64,000 bases of DNA from NCBI RefSeq assembly GCF_013744875.1, contig NZ_CP059399.1:5642001-5706000 (forward strand), in the 5' to 3' direction. This DNA comes from Nocardia huaxiensis (GTDB taxonomy: Bacteria; Actinomycetota; Actinomycetes; Mycobacteriales; Mycobacteriaceae). The position numbers and the translations under genes were made by a program. The notes under the pieces were generated by a model. It was not told the origin of the DNA and did not search any database. It was given only the letters and a program-made list of their open reading frames with translations. Below are positions 55,140 through 63,260 of this stretch, piece by piece. Within the stretch, counting starts at the first letter, position 1. Each line of letters opens with the position of its first letter.

Positions 55140-55671
55140 CGTCGGAGGCGCGACCGGTATCGAGGTGGCGGGCCGCAGGGGCGGGCCGGTAGAACAACAG
55201 CAGTTGCGCCGTCCCCGCGGCGAGCCCGCCCGCCGCGGCCAGGACGAGCCCGGTCCAACCGGTGAGCACCGGGTGGCCGAACAGCAGTTGTTCGGCGCTG
55301 ACGCGACCGGCGCCGAGGGTGGCGACCACGACTGCGGCCAAGGCGATCAGGAAGTTGTATTCCCAGCCGGAGTCCATGACGAAGAAGCCGTTGCGGCGGT
55401 GCACGGTGACCACGGCGACCAGCATCAGCGCCACGAACGCCGCCGCCGCGGGGGCGGTGAGAAACCCGGCCGCCAGTGCGAGCCCGGCACCGATTTCGGT
55501 GGCCACGGCCGCCCGCGCGTGCAGCGGGCCCGGGGTCATCCCCAGGCTCTCGAACCAGGCCGCGGTCCCGGCCAGCCGCCCGCCGAGGAAGATCTTGTGA
55601 TAGCCGTGCGCAATCAGCATCGCACCGAGTCCGGCACGCAGCCCCAGCACGGCGATATCGAACGAATCCAT
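55120..55671 (-). CDS. DoxX family membrane protein
   Basis: A 183-residue protein with four hydrophobic helices. The DoxX signature is present: LRAGLGAMLIAHGYHKIFLGG, a WFESLGMTP loop, EIGAGLALAAGFL, and NGFFVMDSGWEYNF. DoxX proteins are linked to redox and thiol stress in mycobacteria, but their biochemical role is unclear. It starts at ATG 55669-55671, 16 bases after the hydrolase gene, and its stop lies inside the operator of the following TetR gene. Confidence 0.88.
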   Translation of the reverse strand: MDSFDIAVLGLRAGLGAMLIAHGYHKIFLGGRLAGTAAWFESLGMTPGPLHARAAVATEIGAGLALAAGFLTAPAAAAFVALMLVAVVTVHRRNGFFVMDSGWEYNFLIALAAVVVATLGAGRVSAEQLLFGHPVLTGWTGLVLAAAGGLAAGTAQLLLFYRPAPAARHLDTGRASDGYSPVL

Positions 55672-55687
55672 TTGTGCCCCTTGATAG

Positions 55688-56530
55688 TTACCGGCGCTCG
55701 GTGACGTCGTGAGTGAGCGGGTTCGAGTGGTGGCGGGCGCCCTGGTGGGCCTGCTCGACGAGCTCGGTGACCGCGTCGGGGTGGCTGAGCATGACCGCGT
55801 GCGAGGAATCGACCTCGGTGATGGTGGCGCCGGCGCGTTCGGCCATGAATCGCTCCAAGCTGGGGGCGATGGCGTGGTCCTTGGTCGCGATCAGCGCCCA
55901 GGACGGGATGGTCTTCCAGCCCGCGGCCGTGGCCGCTTCGCCGAACGCCTCGGCGGCGACCGGGCGCTGCGAGATCGCCAGGAACGCGGCGGTGGTGGCG
56001 TCGACGTCGGCGGCGAACGCGGTTCCGAACCGAGACTGGTCCAGCCAGACTTCGGCCCCGGTGGAGCCGTCGGGGCGGGTGACGGTGAACACCTGCTGCG
56101 GCAGCGGCGGCACCGAAGCGTCCGCGTGTGCTTCCAGCAACCCGCCGAGGGCTTCGCCCTCCTCCGGGACGAACGCCGCGACGAACACCAGGGCGGCGAC
56201 ATCGGCGATGGCGGGGGCCGCGTTGGAGATGACCGCGCCGGCGTAGGAATGCCCGACCAGGATCTTCGGACCTTCCACCCCGGCCAGCAGGCCCTGCAGA
56301 TAAGCGGTGTCGTAGGCCAGGCCGCGCAGCGGGTTGGGCGCCGCGATCACCGGAAAGCCGCGCCGGTGCAACCGCGCTGCGACCTGCTCCCAGCCCGAAG
56401 CGTCGGCGAACGCGCCGTGGACCAGCACCACTGTCGGCTTGGGCTGCCCGTCGTCGTCACGGTCGTGGTGTGCGCCCGGCACCAGCGAGGACAGCGCGGC
56501 TGCGATCGAGGCGACGATGTGATTGCTCAT
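55688..56530 (-). CDS. Alpha/beta hydrolase (esterase/EstC-like)
   Basis: A 280-residue hydrolase: oxyanion-side VLVHGAFADASGWEQVAARL, nucleophile elbow VGHSYAGAVI, and late DSSHAVMLSHPD with the catalytic His. Similar actinobacterial proteins are called alpha/beta fold hydrolases of the salicylate-esterase type. The N-terminus has a weakly hydrophobic stretch but no clear signal peptide. ATG 56528-56530 follows GAAGGAGAAGG. It is the first gene of an operon with DoxX and TetR. Confidence 0.87.
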   Translation of the reverse strand: MSNHIVASIAAALSSLVPGAHHDRDDDGQPKPTVVLVHGAFADASGWEQVAARLHRRGFPVIAAPNPLRGLAYDTAYLQGLLAGVEGPKILVGHSYAGAVISNAAPAIADVAALVFVAAFVPEEGEALGGLLEAHADASVPPLPQQVFTVTRPDGSTGAEVWLDQSRFGTAFAADVDATTAAFLAISQRPVAAEAFGEAATAAGWKTIPSWALIATKDHAIAPSLERFMAERAGATITEVDSSHAVMLSHPDAVTELVEQAHQGARHHSNPLTHDVTERR

Positions 56531-56592
56531 GGGATGTCCTTCTCCTTCAACGATGTGGCCCGTCCCGCTCGGCGGGAGAACCACTCACTTTC

Positions 56593-56613
56593 GTTACAGT
56601 GAGTGACTGTAAC
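56593..56613. promoter_or_regulatory. Operator GTTACA-N9-TGTAAC (copy 2)
   Basis: GTTACAGT-gagtg-ACTGTAAC, a perfect 8+5+8 inverted repeat 62 bases upstream of the hydrolase start and matching copy 1. Outer TCACT/AGTGA repeats extend it. Confidence 0.75.
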
Positions 56614-56688
56614 GTAACTCGATGGGTTTGCCAACCTGGGATCCGCCGCCCGCGGCGATCGGCGTCCGCGGGGACGCCGGGCAGTCTC

Positions 56689-57966
56689 CTATCGGGACCG
56701 GGCGCGGGTCGTCGCCCGCTCGAGGTTGGCGTGGATCAATTCGCGCAGTGCGGCGATCTGCGCCGGCGCGTGGAAGCGCGGGGAGAACGCCGGTTCGATG
56801 CTGCACCGCCCGGCGAAGGTCGACACGAAGTAGCCGACCCAGCTCACCGGCTCGGAAGTGGCGAAGCCACGGAAGTCGACGATCTCGATCCCCGCCGGAA
56901 CGGTGAGGTCGGGCACCACACCCCAGTTGGTGATGAAGTTCCCGACGCCCTGGCGCGGACCACCGTGCGCGGCCACCGCCGCCGCGGCCCGCATGACCGC
57001 CAGCGCTGCCCCGTCCTCGATCCCGGCGACGATCTGCGCTTTCACCCGAGTCGCGAGCACGTCCAGACCGGTGCCGGGATCGCACGCGGTAAGGGTCGGC
57101 GCGAACCCCAGCGCGTTGGTGACCTCGTCGGGGCGGGCGGCGGGACGCAGGTGGCCGCGCAGATCGACGAGATGGAACATGATCATCGGCAGTTCGGTTG
57201 CGACACCGGCGGATTCAGCGAGCATCGCGCGTTCGGCCCGCACGATCGCGGCGGACAGCAGCGCGTGCAACGTCGTCCCCGAATTCCGCGCGTGTGCGCG
57301 CAGCGCGGCGGTGTCGGCCCGCGACAGGGTGATCCGACCTGCCGGCATGGGAGCGAACCCCGGGCCGGCGCCGAGGTCGGTGGCCGGGATGCTGTGCACC
57401 CGGCCCGCCGGTGGGGCGGCGAGCTCGGGCAGGGTCAGGCCGCGGGTGTGATATGCGTGCTCGAGGTTGCGCGGGTGGACCGGGGTGAGGTCCGGGCACG
57501 CGGCGTTCCCGGCGAGACTCGCGGCAATGCGCCAGAAGCGGGCCAGCAGGTCCAAGCCCAGCGTGGCGTCGTTGATCGCGTGGCACACCTGCAGCGCGAC
57601 CGCCGTCCTGTCCCCCTCGTCCACGATGGCGAGTTTGGCGAGGCAGTGCGCGGGATCGAGCGGCGTGAGTCCCGCGCCGGCGAGCCAGTCCGCGATCGGG
57701 CCCGCCACGGTCTCGGTGATCGCTGCGCTCGTGTCGTCGCCGGGAATCCGCAGCGAGCACTGGCCGCCGGTGCTCTCGATCGTGCCGGTCAGCATCGGAT
57801 ACTTGCGGCACAGCAACCCGAAGGCGTTGTGCAGCAGCGCGATATCGACCGCACCGGTGCAGATCGCCACATAGCTGACGGTGAGTTTGCGCGGCACGAA
57901 GCCGTGATCGATCAGTCCGAGACGATCTCGCCTGCCGCCGGGCGTCCCTGGTGCGCCCGGGTTCAC
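56689..57966 (-). CDS. PapA-like acyltransferase (condensation-domain fold)
   Basis: A 425-residue protein of the condensation/PapA acyltransferase superfamily, which joins acyl-CoA or carrier-bound acyl groups to alcohols in lipid assembly. The active-site region reads CHAINDATLG: the family HHxxxDG is altered to xHxxxDA, keeping the catalytic His and Asp but not the Gly. A second typical block is NFITNWGVVPDL. It starts at GTG 57964-57966, overlapping the thioesterase stop (GTGA), so the two are coupled and probably act on the same acyl-CoA. Confidence 0.8.
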   Translation of the reverse strand: MNPGAPGTPGGRRDRLGLIDHGFVPRKLTVSYVAICTGAVDIALLHNAFGLLCRKYPMLTGTIESTGGQCSLRIPGDDTSAAITETVAGPIADWLAGAGLTPLDPAHCLAKLAIVDEGDRTAVALQVCHAINDATLGLDLLARFWRIAASLAGNAACPDLTPVHPRNLEHAYHTRGLTLPELAAPPAGRVHSIPATDLGAGPGFAPMPAGRITLSRADTAALRAHARNSGTTLHALLSAAIVRAERAMLAESAGVATELPMIMFHLVDLRGHLRPAARPDEVTNALGFAPTLTACDPGTGLDVLATRVKAQIVAGIEDGAALAVMRAAAAVAAHGGPRQGVGNFITNWGVVPDLTVPAGIEIVDFRGFATSEPVSWVGYFVSTFAGRCSIEPAFSPRFHAPAQIAALRELIHANLERATTRARSR

Positions 57967-58406
57967 GCGAGGCCCAGCAGCGCGGGGTCGGTGGCGCGCG
58001 ACCGCAGCTCGCGGGCCGGATCGGAGACCATGCGGCGGGTCCGCATGTCCAGCAGGCCGCTGACGCTGGTGACCTCGGCGACCAGGGTGCCGTCGGGTTT
58101 GGTCAGCACGTGTTCGACGCGATGGGTCTTGCCCGGCCCCCACACGAACGCACACGTCACGTCGACCTCGTCGTCGGCGCGCAGCTCGGCATAGTGGCGC
58201 ACGGTGGTTTCGAGGTTGATCGGCCCGAATCCGTCGGCCAGCAGCCGCTCGGGTGAAAGCCCCGCCGCCTGACCACACGCGAACCGGGAATGCTCGGCGT
58301 ATTGCAGATACACGGTGGAGGCGAGGTGGTGATTGGTGTCGAGCTCGTAGCTGCGCACCGCGAATCGCAACGTGAACGGCGTTGCGGGCGTGGCTGTTTC
58401 GGTCAT
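57963..58406 (-). CDS. Acyl-CoA thioesterase (hotdog) coupled to acyltransferase
   Basis: A 147-residue hotdog thioesterase with FAVRSYELDTNHHLASTVYLQYAEHSRF and NLETTVRHYAELRADDEVDV, close in type to the protein at 29804-30235. It starts at ATG 58404-58406. It is the first gene of a two-gene operon with the PapA-like acyltransferase and is divergent from an XRE regulator through a strong palindrome. Confidence 0.88.
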   Translation of the reverse strand: MTETATPATPFTLRFAVRSYELDTNHHLASTVYLQYAEHSRFACGQAAGLSPERLLADGFGPINLETTVRHYAELRADDEVDVTCAFVWGPGKTHRVEHVLTKPDGTLVAEVTSVSGLLDMRTRRMVSDPARELRSRATDPALLGLA

Positions 58407-58486
58407 GAGCGATGGACTCCTCGGCTGGGTGATCTCGAATGGTGCGGATCGCAGCCTGCCGGGGTCGCGGCACCGGTACCAAGACA

Positions 58487-58508
58487 CTGCCGACACTGGT
58501 GTCGGCAG
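58487..58508. promoter_or_regulatory. Inverted repeat CTGCCGACAC-TG-GTGTCGGCAG
   Basis: A perfect ten-base inverted repeat around two bases, midway between the divergent thioesterase and XRE regulator starts. It is the likely binding site of that regulator. Confidence 0.7.
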
Positions 58509-58539
58509 CACCTGGCAGGCGCGGGCGGCGTCGTCGATG

Positions 58540-59388
58540 ATGGACGCCGTGACACTCGCCCCCGCTCCCCGACGCACCGAACTGGCCGCCTTCCTGCGCA
58601 GCCGCCGCGACCGCCTCACCCCCGCGCAGGTCGGGCTGGCACCCGGATTGCGGCGCAGGACACCAGGATTGCGCCGCGAGGAGGTCGCCGGACTGGCCGG
58701 GGTGTCGGTGACCTGGTACACCTGGCTCGAACAGGGACGCCCGATCAATGTCGGCGCGCAGATCCTCGACGCCATCGCCCGCACGCTGTGCCTGGACGAC
58801 GCCGAACGCGCCCACCTCTACCGGCTGGCCGAGGTCCCGATCACCGCGACAGCCACCCGCGCGCGGGCGCTCACACCCACCGTGCAATCCATCCTCGACG
58901 CCATCACCGGATATCCGGCCGCGGCCATCAATACCCGCTGGGATCTATTGGGGCACAACGCCGCAGCGGCGGCCCTGTGGCCGCGGCTGACCGCCCCCGA
59001 GGGTTCCCGCAATGTGCTGTGGGAATTGTTCACGACCCCCGCCGAGGCCCGATGCTTCGTCAACCGCGACGCCGGTCTCCCCCACATGGTCGCCTCATTC
59101 CGCGCCGACTTCGCCCACCATCTCGACGATCACGCGTGGACCGACCTGATCCGCGCTCTCGCGGCCGCCAGCCCTGAATTCACCCGCCTGTGGGCCACCC
59201 GCGACGTGGCCGCCCCGCCCACCCAAACCATGATCTACCGCCACCCCACGGTCGGCGACCTGTCGCTGACCCTGACCCGCATGGAACTGCCCGCCACCCC
59301 GGAAACCATCCTCACCGTCTGGACCCCTGTCGACGACGACAACCGCGCCCGCCTGGACCGGCTCCTCACCGGGTCAGCAGGGGTATGA
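58540..59388 (+). CDS. XRE family regulator with MmyB-like ligand domain
   Basis: A 282-residue regulator. The HTH is RREEVAGLAGVSVTWYTWLEQGRP, preceded by LRSRRDRLTPAQVGL; the C-terminal half is the MmyB-like PAS-type domain (RWDLLGHNAAAAALWP, MIYRHPTVGDLSLTLTRMEL) that binds fatty-acid-like ligands in relatives. Two adjacent ATGs (58537, 58540) are possible starts. It is divergent from the thioesterase/acyltransferase operon, consistent with acyl-responsive control. It overlaps the convergent TetR gene by 23 bases. Confidence 0.9.
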   Translation: MDAVTLAPAPRRTELAAFLRSRRDRLTPAQVGLAPGLRRRTPGLRREEVAGLAGVSVTWYTWLEQGRPINVGAQILDAIARTLCLDDAERAHLYRLAEVPITATATRARALTPTVQSILDAITGYPAAAINTRWDLLGHNAAAAALWPRLTAPEGSRNVLWELFTTPAEARCFVNRDAGLPHMVASFRADFAHHLDDHAWTDLIRALAAASPEFTRLWATRDVAAPPTQTMIYRHPTVGDLSLTLTRMELPATPETILTVWTPVDDDNRARLDRLLTGSAGV

Positions 59389-59965
59389 GCAGAGCGTCGA
59401 TCATCTGCTCGAAGAATGCGCCGTCGGTCGGCTCGCCGAGAATGAGGATCCGGTGAAAGATCATGGCGGGCACCACGGTTCCGATCATCGTGAGGTCGAC
59501 GCCGTCGGCGATCTCGCCACGTTGGCGTGCGCGTTCCACCACGGCCTCGAATGCGGCGCGGCGGGGCTTGGCGATCGCCTCGTGGGCGACTTCGCGTAAT
59601 TGCGGGTCGCGGCTCGCCGCCGCGGCGATCGCCGCGAGGACCCCGTCGCGCTGACTGCTGCGATCGGTGTACGCGGCGCCGAGAGCCAGGAGATCGGATC
59701 GGAGGTCTCCGGTGTCGGGTACGGGCACTTCCCACCCCAGCGCTTCGAGGGCGCTGCGAACCAACTCGGATTTGTCCTTCCACCGCCGGTAGACGGTGGC
59801 CCTGCTGGCGCCCGCGCGAGCCGCCACGGCGTCGACGGTCAGCCGGTCGTATCCGACCTCGGGCAGGATTTCGCAGACAGCGGCTAGTAGGGCGGTATCC
59901 CGCTCCGGATCTCTGGGGCGTCCGCCTGGCCGAGGCTGGGCGGGTTGATCCGTTCGTGTCGGCAT
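59366..59965 (-). CDS. TetR family regulator
   Basis: A 199-residue TetR regulator with HTH VDAVAARAGASRATVYRRWKDK and a TetR_C_16-like ligand domain. It starts at ATG 59963-59965 and is divergent from a secreted FAD oxidoreductase. A long 10-11-10 inverted repeat lies in the shared promoter (60024-60054), the expected operator. Confidence 0.9.
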   Translation of the reverse strand: MPTRTDQPAQPRPGGRPRDPERDTALLAAVCEILPEVGYDRLTVDAVAARAGASRATVYRRWKDKSELVRSALEALGWEVPVPDTGDLRSDLLALGAAYTDRSSQRDGVLAAIAAAASRDPQLREVAHEAIAKPRRAAFEAVVERARQRGEIADGVDLTMIGTVVPAMIFHRILILGEPTDGAFFEQMIDALLIPLLTR

Positions 59966-60023
59966 CCGCCCAGCTTATCCAGTGGATGAGTTGCGAAACA
60001 AGTATGACTCGTATCGTATTGAA

Positions 60024-60054
60024 GTTACGAAACGGTCGTGTACTGTTTCGTAAC
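60024..60054. promoter_or_regulatory. Inverted repeat GTTACGAAAC-N11-GTTTCGTAAC
   Basis: Perfect ten-base arms around eleven bases, between the divergent TetR and FAD oxidoreductase genes. A further TTGCGAAAC half-site lies near 59990. Confidence 0.75.
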
Positions 60055-60075
60055 CGACGGCGGAACGACAAGGGG

Positions 60076-61503
60076 ATGGACGTGCATGGAAACAACGAAT
60101 GGCCGGTGGCGGGATTGAGTCGGCGCGGATTCCTGGTCGCCACTGCCGGGCTCGCAGCCGCGGCGTGCACCAGCAAGCCGCGGGCCGCCACCGTGGCCGA
60201 CGATGCCGGGCTGCGATCGGCCATTCGAGGCCGCATGCTGCTACCCGGCAACGAGGGGTTCGACCCGGCACGCACACCGTGGAATACGACGATCGATCAA
60301 TCCGTGCGCGCCGTCGCCGAAATCGCCGACGCCGACGATGCGGCGGCGCTGGTGCGCTACGCCCGCGACACCGGGCTGGCCGTGGCGGTCCAGCCCAACG
60401 GGCACGGCGCGTCGGGCGCGGCCGACGGCACGATTCTGGTGCGCACCAACCGGCTCAACGATATTCGGCTCGACACGAGTACCCGGACCGCCCGCGTCGG
60501 CGCGGGTGTGTCGTGGGAGCCGGTGCAGCAGAAGGCAAGTGAGCACGGCCTCACCGGAGTGGCGGGCAGTGCGGCGGCGGTCGGCATCACCGGCTACACC
60601 CTCGGTGGTGGATTGAGCTGGTTCGGCCGCCGCTTCGGCTGGGCCGCAGACAGTGTCACCGCCTTCGACGTGATCGATGCCGACGGCCGGGCACTGCGGG
60701 TCTCCGCGACCTCGGAACCCGATCTGTTCTGGGCACTGCGCGGCGGCGGTGGCGACTACGCGCTGGTGACGGCGATCGAGTTCGAACTACACTCCGCGCC
60801 GATGGTTTTCGGCGGCCGGATGCTGTGGCCGCTCGCCTGCGCCCGGCAGGTGATGTCGGCTTTTCGGGACGTCACCGCCATCGCACCCGACGAGTTGACG
60901 GTGTGGTGGAGCCTGTATCGATTCCCCGGGGCCCCGCCGATGGTGGGCATCGACACCACCTACCTGGGCGACGCGGAAACCGGACGAGAACTGCTGCGGG
61001 CCTTCGACCTCATCGACGGGCGAATCTCCGACAGCCGGCGCGGCCTGTCGATCAGCGAATTGGGCTCGATCACCGGCGAACCGACCGATCCGAGCCCGGT
61101 CCGCCAGCATGGCGCACTGTTGACCGGCCTCGACGACACGATCGTCGACAGCCTCCTCGCACAACCGATGGACCCGCTGTTCATCGTGCACATCCGCCAT
61201 CTCGGTGGGGCACTGGCGCGCCCCTCGGACACCGCGGCCGGCCCGGTCACCGAGCCGTACTTCCTGAACCTCCTGGGCGTGCCGACCACGGAGCAGGCGG
61301 CCACCGGCATCGACGCCGCCATTCGGGGCTATCTCGATGCGGTCGACCGAAACATCAGTGGCAGAACACCATTCACCTTCCTGACTCCTGGCCGGAACGC
61401 GACGGAAGCCTTCCCGCCGGACACGGTCTCCCGTCTCGCGGAGATCAAACGGCGCTACGATCCCCACCGCGTATTCCGCAGCAACTTTCCCGTCCTGACC
61501 TGA
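60076..61503 (+). CDS. Tat-exported FAD-binding (BBE-type) oxidoreductase
   Basis: A 475-residue exported flavoenzyme. The Tat signal SRRGFLVATAGLAAAAC contains a lipobox, so it may be a lipoprotein. The FAD_binding_4 (PCMH) domain has VQPNGHGASGAADGTILV and YTLGGGLSWFGRRFGWAADS; the end FLTPGRNATEAF and RYDPHRVFRSNFPV is the berberine-bridge motif. The usual covalent Cys is absent; His in NGHGA may attach FAD. ATG 60076 abuts AAGGGG, so GTG 60082 may be the true start. Control by the divergent TetR is likely. Confidence 0.87.
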   Translation: MDVHGNNEWPVAGLSRRGFLVATAGLAAAACTSKPRAATVADDAGLRSAIRGRMLLPGNEGFDPARTPWNTTIDQSVRAVAEIADADDAAALVRYARDTGLAVAVQPNGHGASGAADGTILVRTNRLNDIRLDTSTRTARVGAGVSWEPVQQKASEHGLTGVAGSAAAVGITGYTLGGGLSWFGRRFGWAADSVTAFDVIDADGRALRVSATSEPDLFWALRGGGGDYALVTAIEFELHSAPMVFGGRMLWPLACARQVMSAFRDVTAIAPDELTVWWSLYRFPGAPPMVGIDTTYLGDAETGRELLRAFDLIDGRISDSRRGLSISELGSITGEPTDPSPVRQHGALLTGLDDTIVDSLLAQPMDPLFIVHIRHLGGALARPSDTAAGPVTEPYFLNLLGVPTTEQAATGIDAAIRGYLDAVDRNISGRTPFTFLTPGRNATEAFPPDTVSRLAEIKRRYDPHRVFRSNFPVLT

Positions 61504-61528
61504 GTACGTTGCGCTACAAGGATTTTCG

Positions 61529-62539
61529 TCAGCGAACGGCGTTGACGACTGCGGCGGGTATCTCGCCGCCGGTGAGTTCGACAGAGCGGAGCCGGTCTTC
61601 GATCTCGGTGGCCGGGTGGGCGAGGATCAGCTCGTCGGCGGCGATCGAGGCGGCGAAATCGGCCAGGTAGGAATGGACTTCGTCGCGGGTGCCGACTGCG
61701 GTGTATTTGGTCGTCGAATTGAGCTGGGCGCCTTGCGGGGAGGCGAGGAGGGCGTCGATCTCGTCGTCGGAGAAGTCGACGCCGGCCGCGCCGCGCTTGA
61801 TGAAGGCGCGGGCTCGGGCCCGGTAGGCGATTTTCTTCTGCTCGGCGGCGGCGTCCCGATCGTCGGCGGCGAAGACATTGAGGGCTGCCATGACGTAGGG
61901 CTCGGACTGCTGCTCGGAGGGTTTGAAGGTGTCGCGGTAGACGGCGACGGCTTCGTGCAGGGCGTCGGGGGCGAAGTGGGAGGCGAAGGCGTAGGGCAGG
62001 CCGAGGTATCCGGCCAGTTGGGCGCCGAAGAGGGAGGAGCCCAGAATGTAGAGGGGCACAATGCCTTCGGCGCGGGGAACGGCTTGGACGCCGGGGACGC
62101 GGGACTTGCCGGAGAGGTAGCCCTGGAGTTCGAGGACGTCGTTGGGGAAGGCGTCGGCGGTTTCGTTGGTGCGGCGCAGGGCGCGCAGGGTGGTCTGGTC
62201 GCTGCCGGGGGCGCGGCCCAGGCCGAGGTCGATGCGGCCGGGGTGCAGGGTTTCGAGGGTTCCGAACTGTTCGGCGATAACCAGGGGTGAATGGTTGGGC
62301 AGCATGATGCCGCCCGCGCCGAGGCGGATGGTTTCGGTGTGGTTGGCCACGTGGGCGATGAGGACGCTGGTCGCGCTGGAGGCGATGGACTTCATATTGT
62401 GGTGCTCGGCGTACCAGACGCGCCGGTAGCCGCTGCGTTCCGCGGTCTGCGCGAGCCTGACGCTGTTGTCGAAACTCGCACGCGCGGTCTGACCGCGGGT
62501 GATGGTCGCCAGGTCGAGGAGGGAGAGCGCGGTGGGCAT
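61529..62539 (-). CDS. LLM class flavin-dependent oxidoreductase (MsnO8-like)
   Basis: A 336-residue luciferase-like enzyme. Typical segments are [49 protein letters not shown] and [13 protein letters not shown], which place it in the MsnO8/YceB group. Flavin (or F420) is bound in the TIM barrel; the substrate is unknown. It starts at ATG 62537-62539 after AAAGGCGA. The 81-base gap to the upstream TetR gene suggests that it is the last gene of a TetR-LLM unit. Confidence 0.9.
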   Translation of the reverse strand: MPTALSLLDLATITRGQTARASFDNSVRLAQTAERSGYRRVWYAEHHNMKSIASSATSVLIAHVANHTETIRLGAGGIMLPNHSPLVIAEQFGTLETLHPGRIDLGLGRAPGSDQTTLRALRRTNETADAFPNDVLELQGYLSGKSRVPGVQAVPRAEGIVPLYILGSSLFGAQLAGYLGLPYAFASHFAPDALHEAVAVYRDTFKPSEQQSEPYVMAALNVFAADDRDAAAEQKKIAYRARARAFIKRGAAGVDFSDDEIDALLASPQGAQLNSTTKYTAVGTRDEVHSYLADFAASIAADELILAHPATEIEDRLRSVELTGGEIPAAVVNAVR

Positions 62540-62620
62540 TCGGTCGCCTTTCGAGTTCGGAACACGTGCTCTGGATGGCAACGCACGAGCACCCGATTCC
62601 AGTCCTTCGAGGCCGACCGG

Positions 62621-63256
62621 TCAGTCCGGCATCGTGTCGCGGGCGGTATAGCGCGGGCCGATGACGGCGAGCGCGGTCTCCACCGCCACATCGGTGATCG
62701 CGCTGATCGGCTCGCCCGCCTCGATGGTGGAGGCGATGAGTTCCCGGTAGCCGCCGTAGAGGATGGTCGCCATCTGCCGGGTGGGCGGATGCAGGCCCGC
62801 GGTGTGGAATTTCGGTGAGGCGGTGAGGTTTTCGATGAGTCCGATGAACGCCTCGGCCTCCTCGTGATGTTGCACGCGCGCGCTGTCGCCCATGGCCGGG
62901 GATTCCCGGATCCAGGCCAGGCTGATGGTCAGGTCCTCTTCCGAGGACGCGATCCACGCTTCGACGGCCTGCCGGATCTGCACCTGCCAGGGCGCGGTCA
63001 CGTCGACGGCGGCGTAGATCCGTTCGATGGTGCGCCGGTTCCATTCCGACAGCACGGCGATGAAGCAGTCCTGTTTGCTGCTGAAGTGCTCGTAGAAGGT
63101 CCGCCGCGAGGTGCGGGCGTGGCGCACCACATCGGCGACGGTGGTGTCGCGGTAGCCGCGTTCGCGCAGCGCCTCGACCATGCCGTCGAGCAGGCGCCGC
63201 CGGAATCCGGATTCCGGCGACACCTCCGCGGTGATCTTCGTTTCGGCACGGGTCAC
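62621..63256 (-). CDS. TetR family regulator downstream of EthA-like gene
   Basis: A 211-residue TetR regulator with HTH VADVVRHARTSRRTFYEHFSSKQ. GTG 63254-63256 begins four bases after the monooxygenase stop, so the two are coupled. In M. tuberculosis the TetR EthR is divergent from ethA; here it is downstream on the same strand. Control of the monooxygenase is inferred from coupling. Confidence 0.88.
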   Translation of the reverse strand: MTRAETKITAEVSPESGFRRRLLDGMVEALRERGYRDTTVADVVRHARTSRRTFYEHFSSKQDCFIAVLSEWNRRTIERIYAAVDVTAPWQVQIRQAVEAWIASSEEDLTISLAWIRESPAMGDSARVQHHEEAEAFIGLIENLTASPKFHTAGLHPPTRQMATILYGGYRELIASTIEAGEPISAITDVAVETALAVIGPRYTARDTMPD

Positions 63257-63260
63257 GAGG

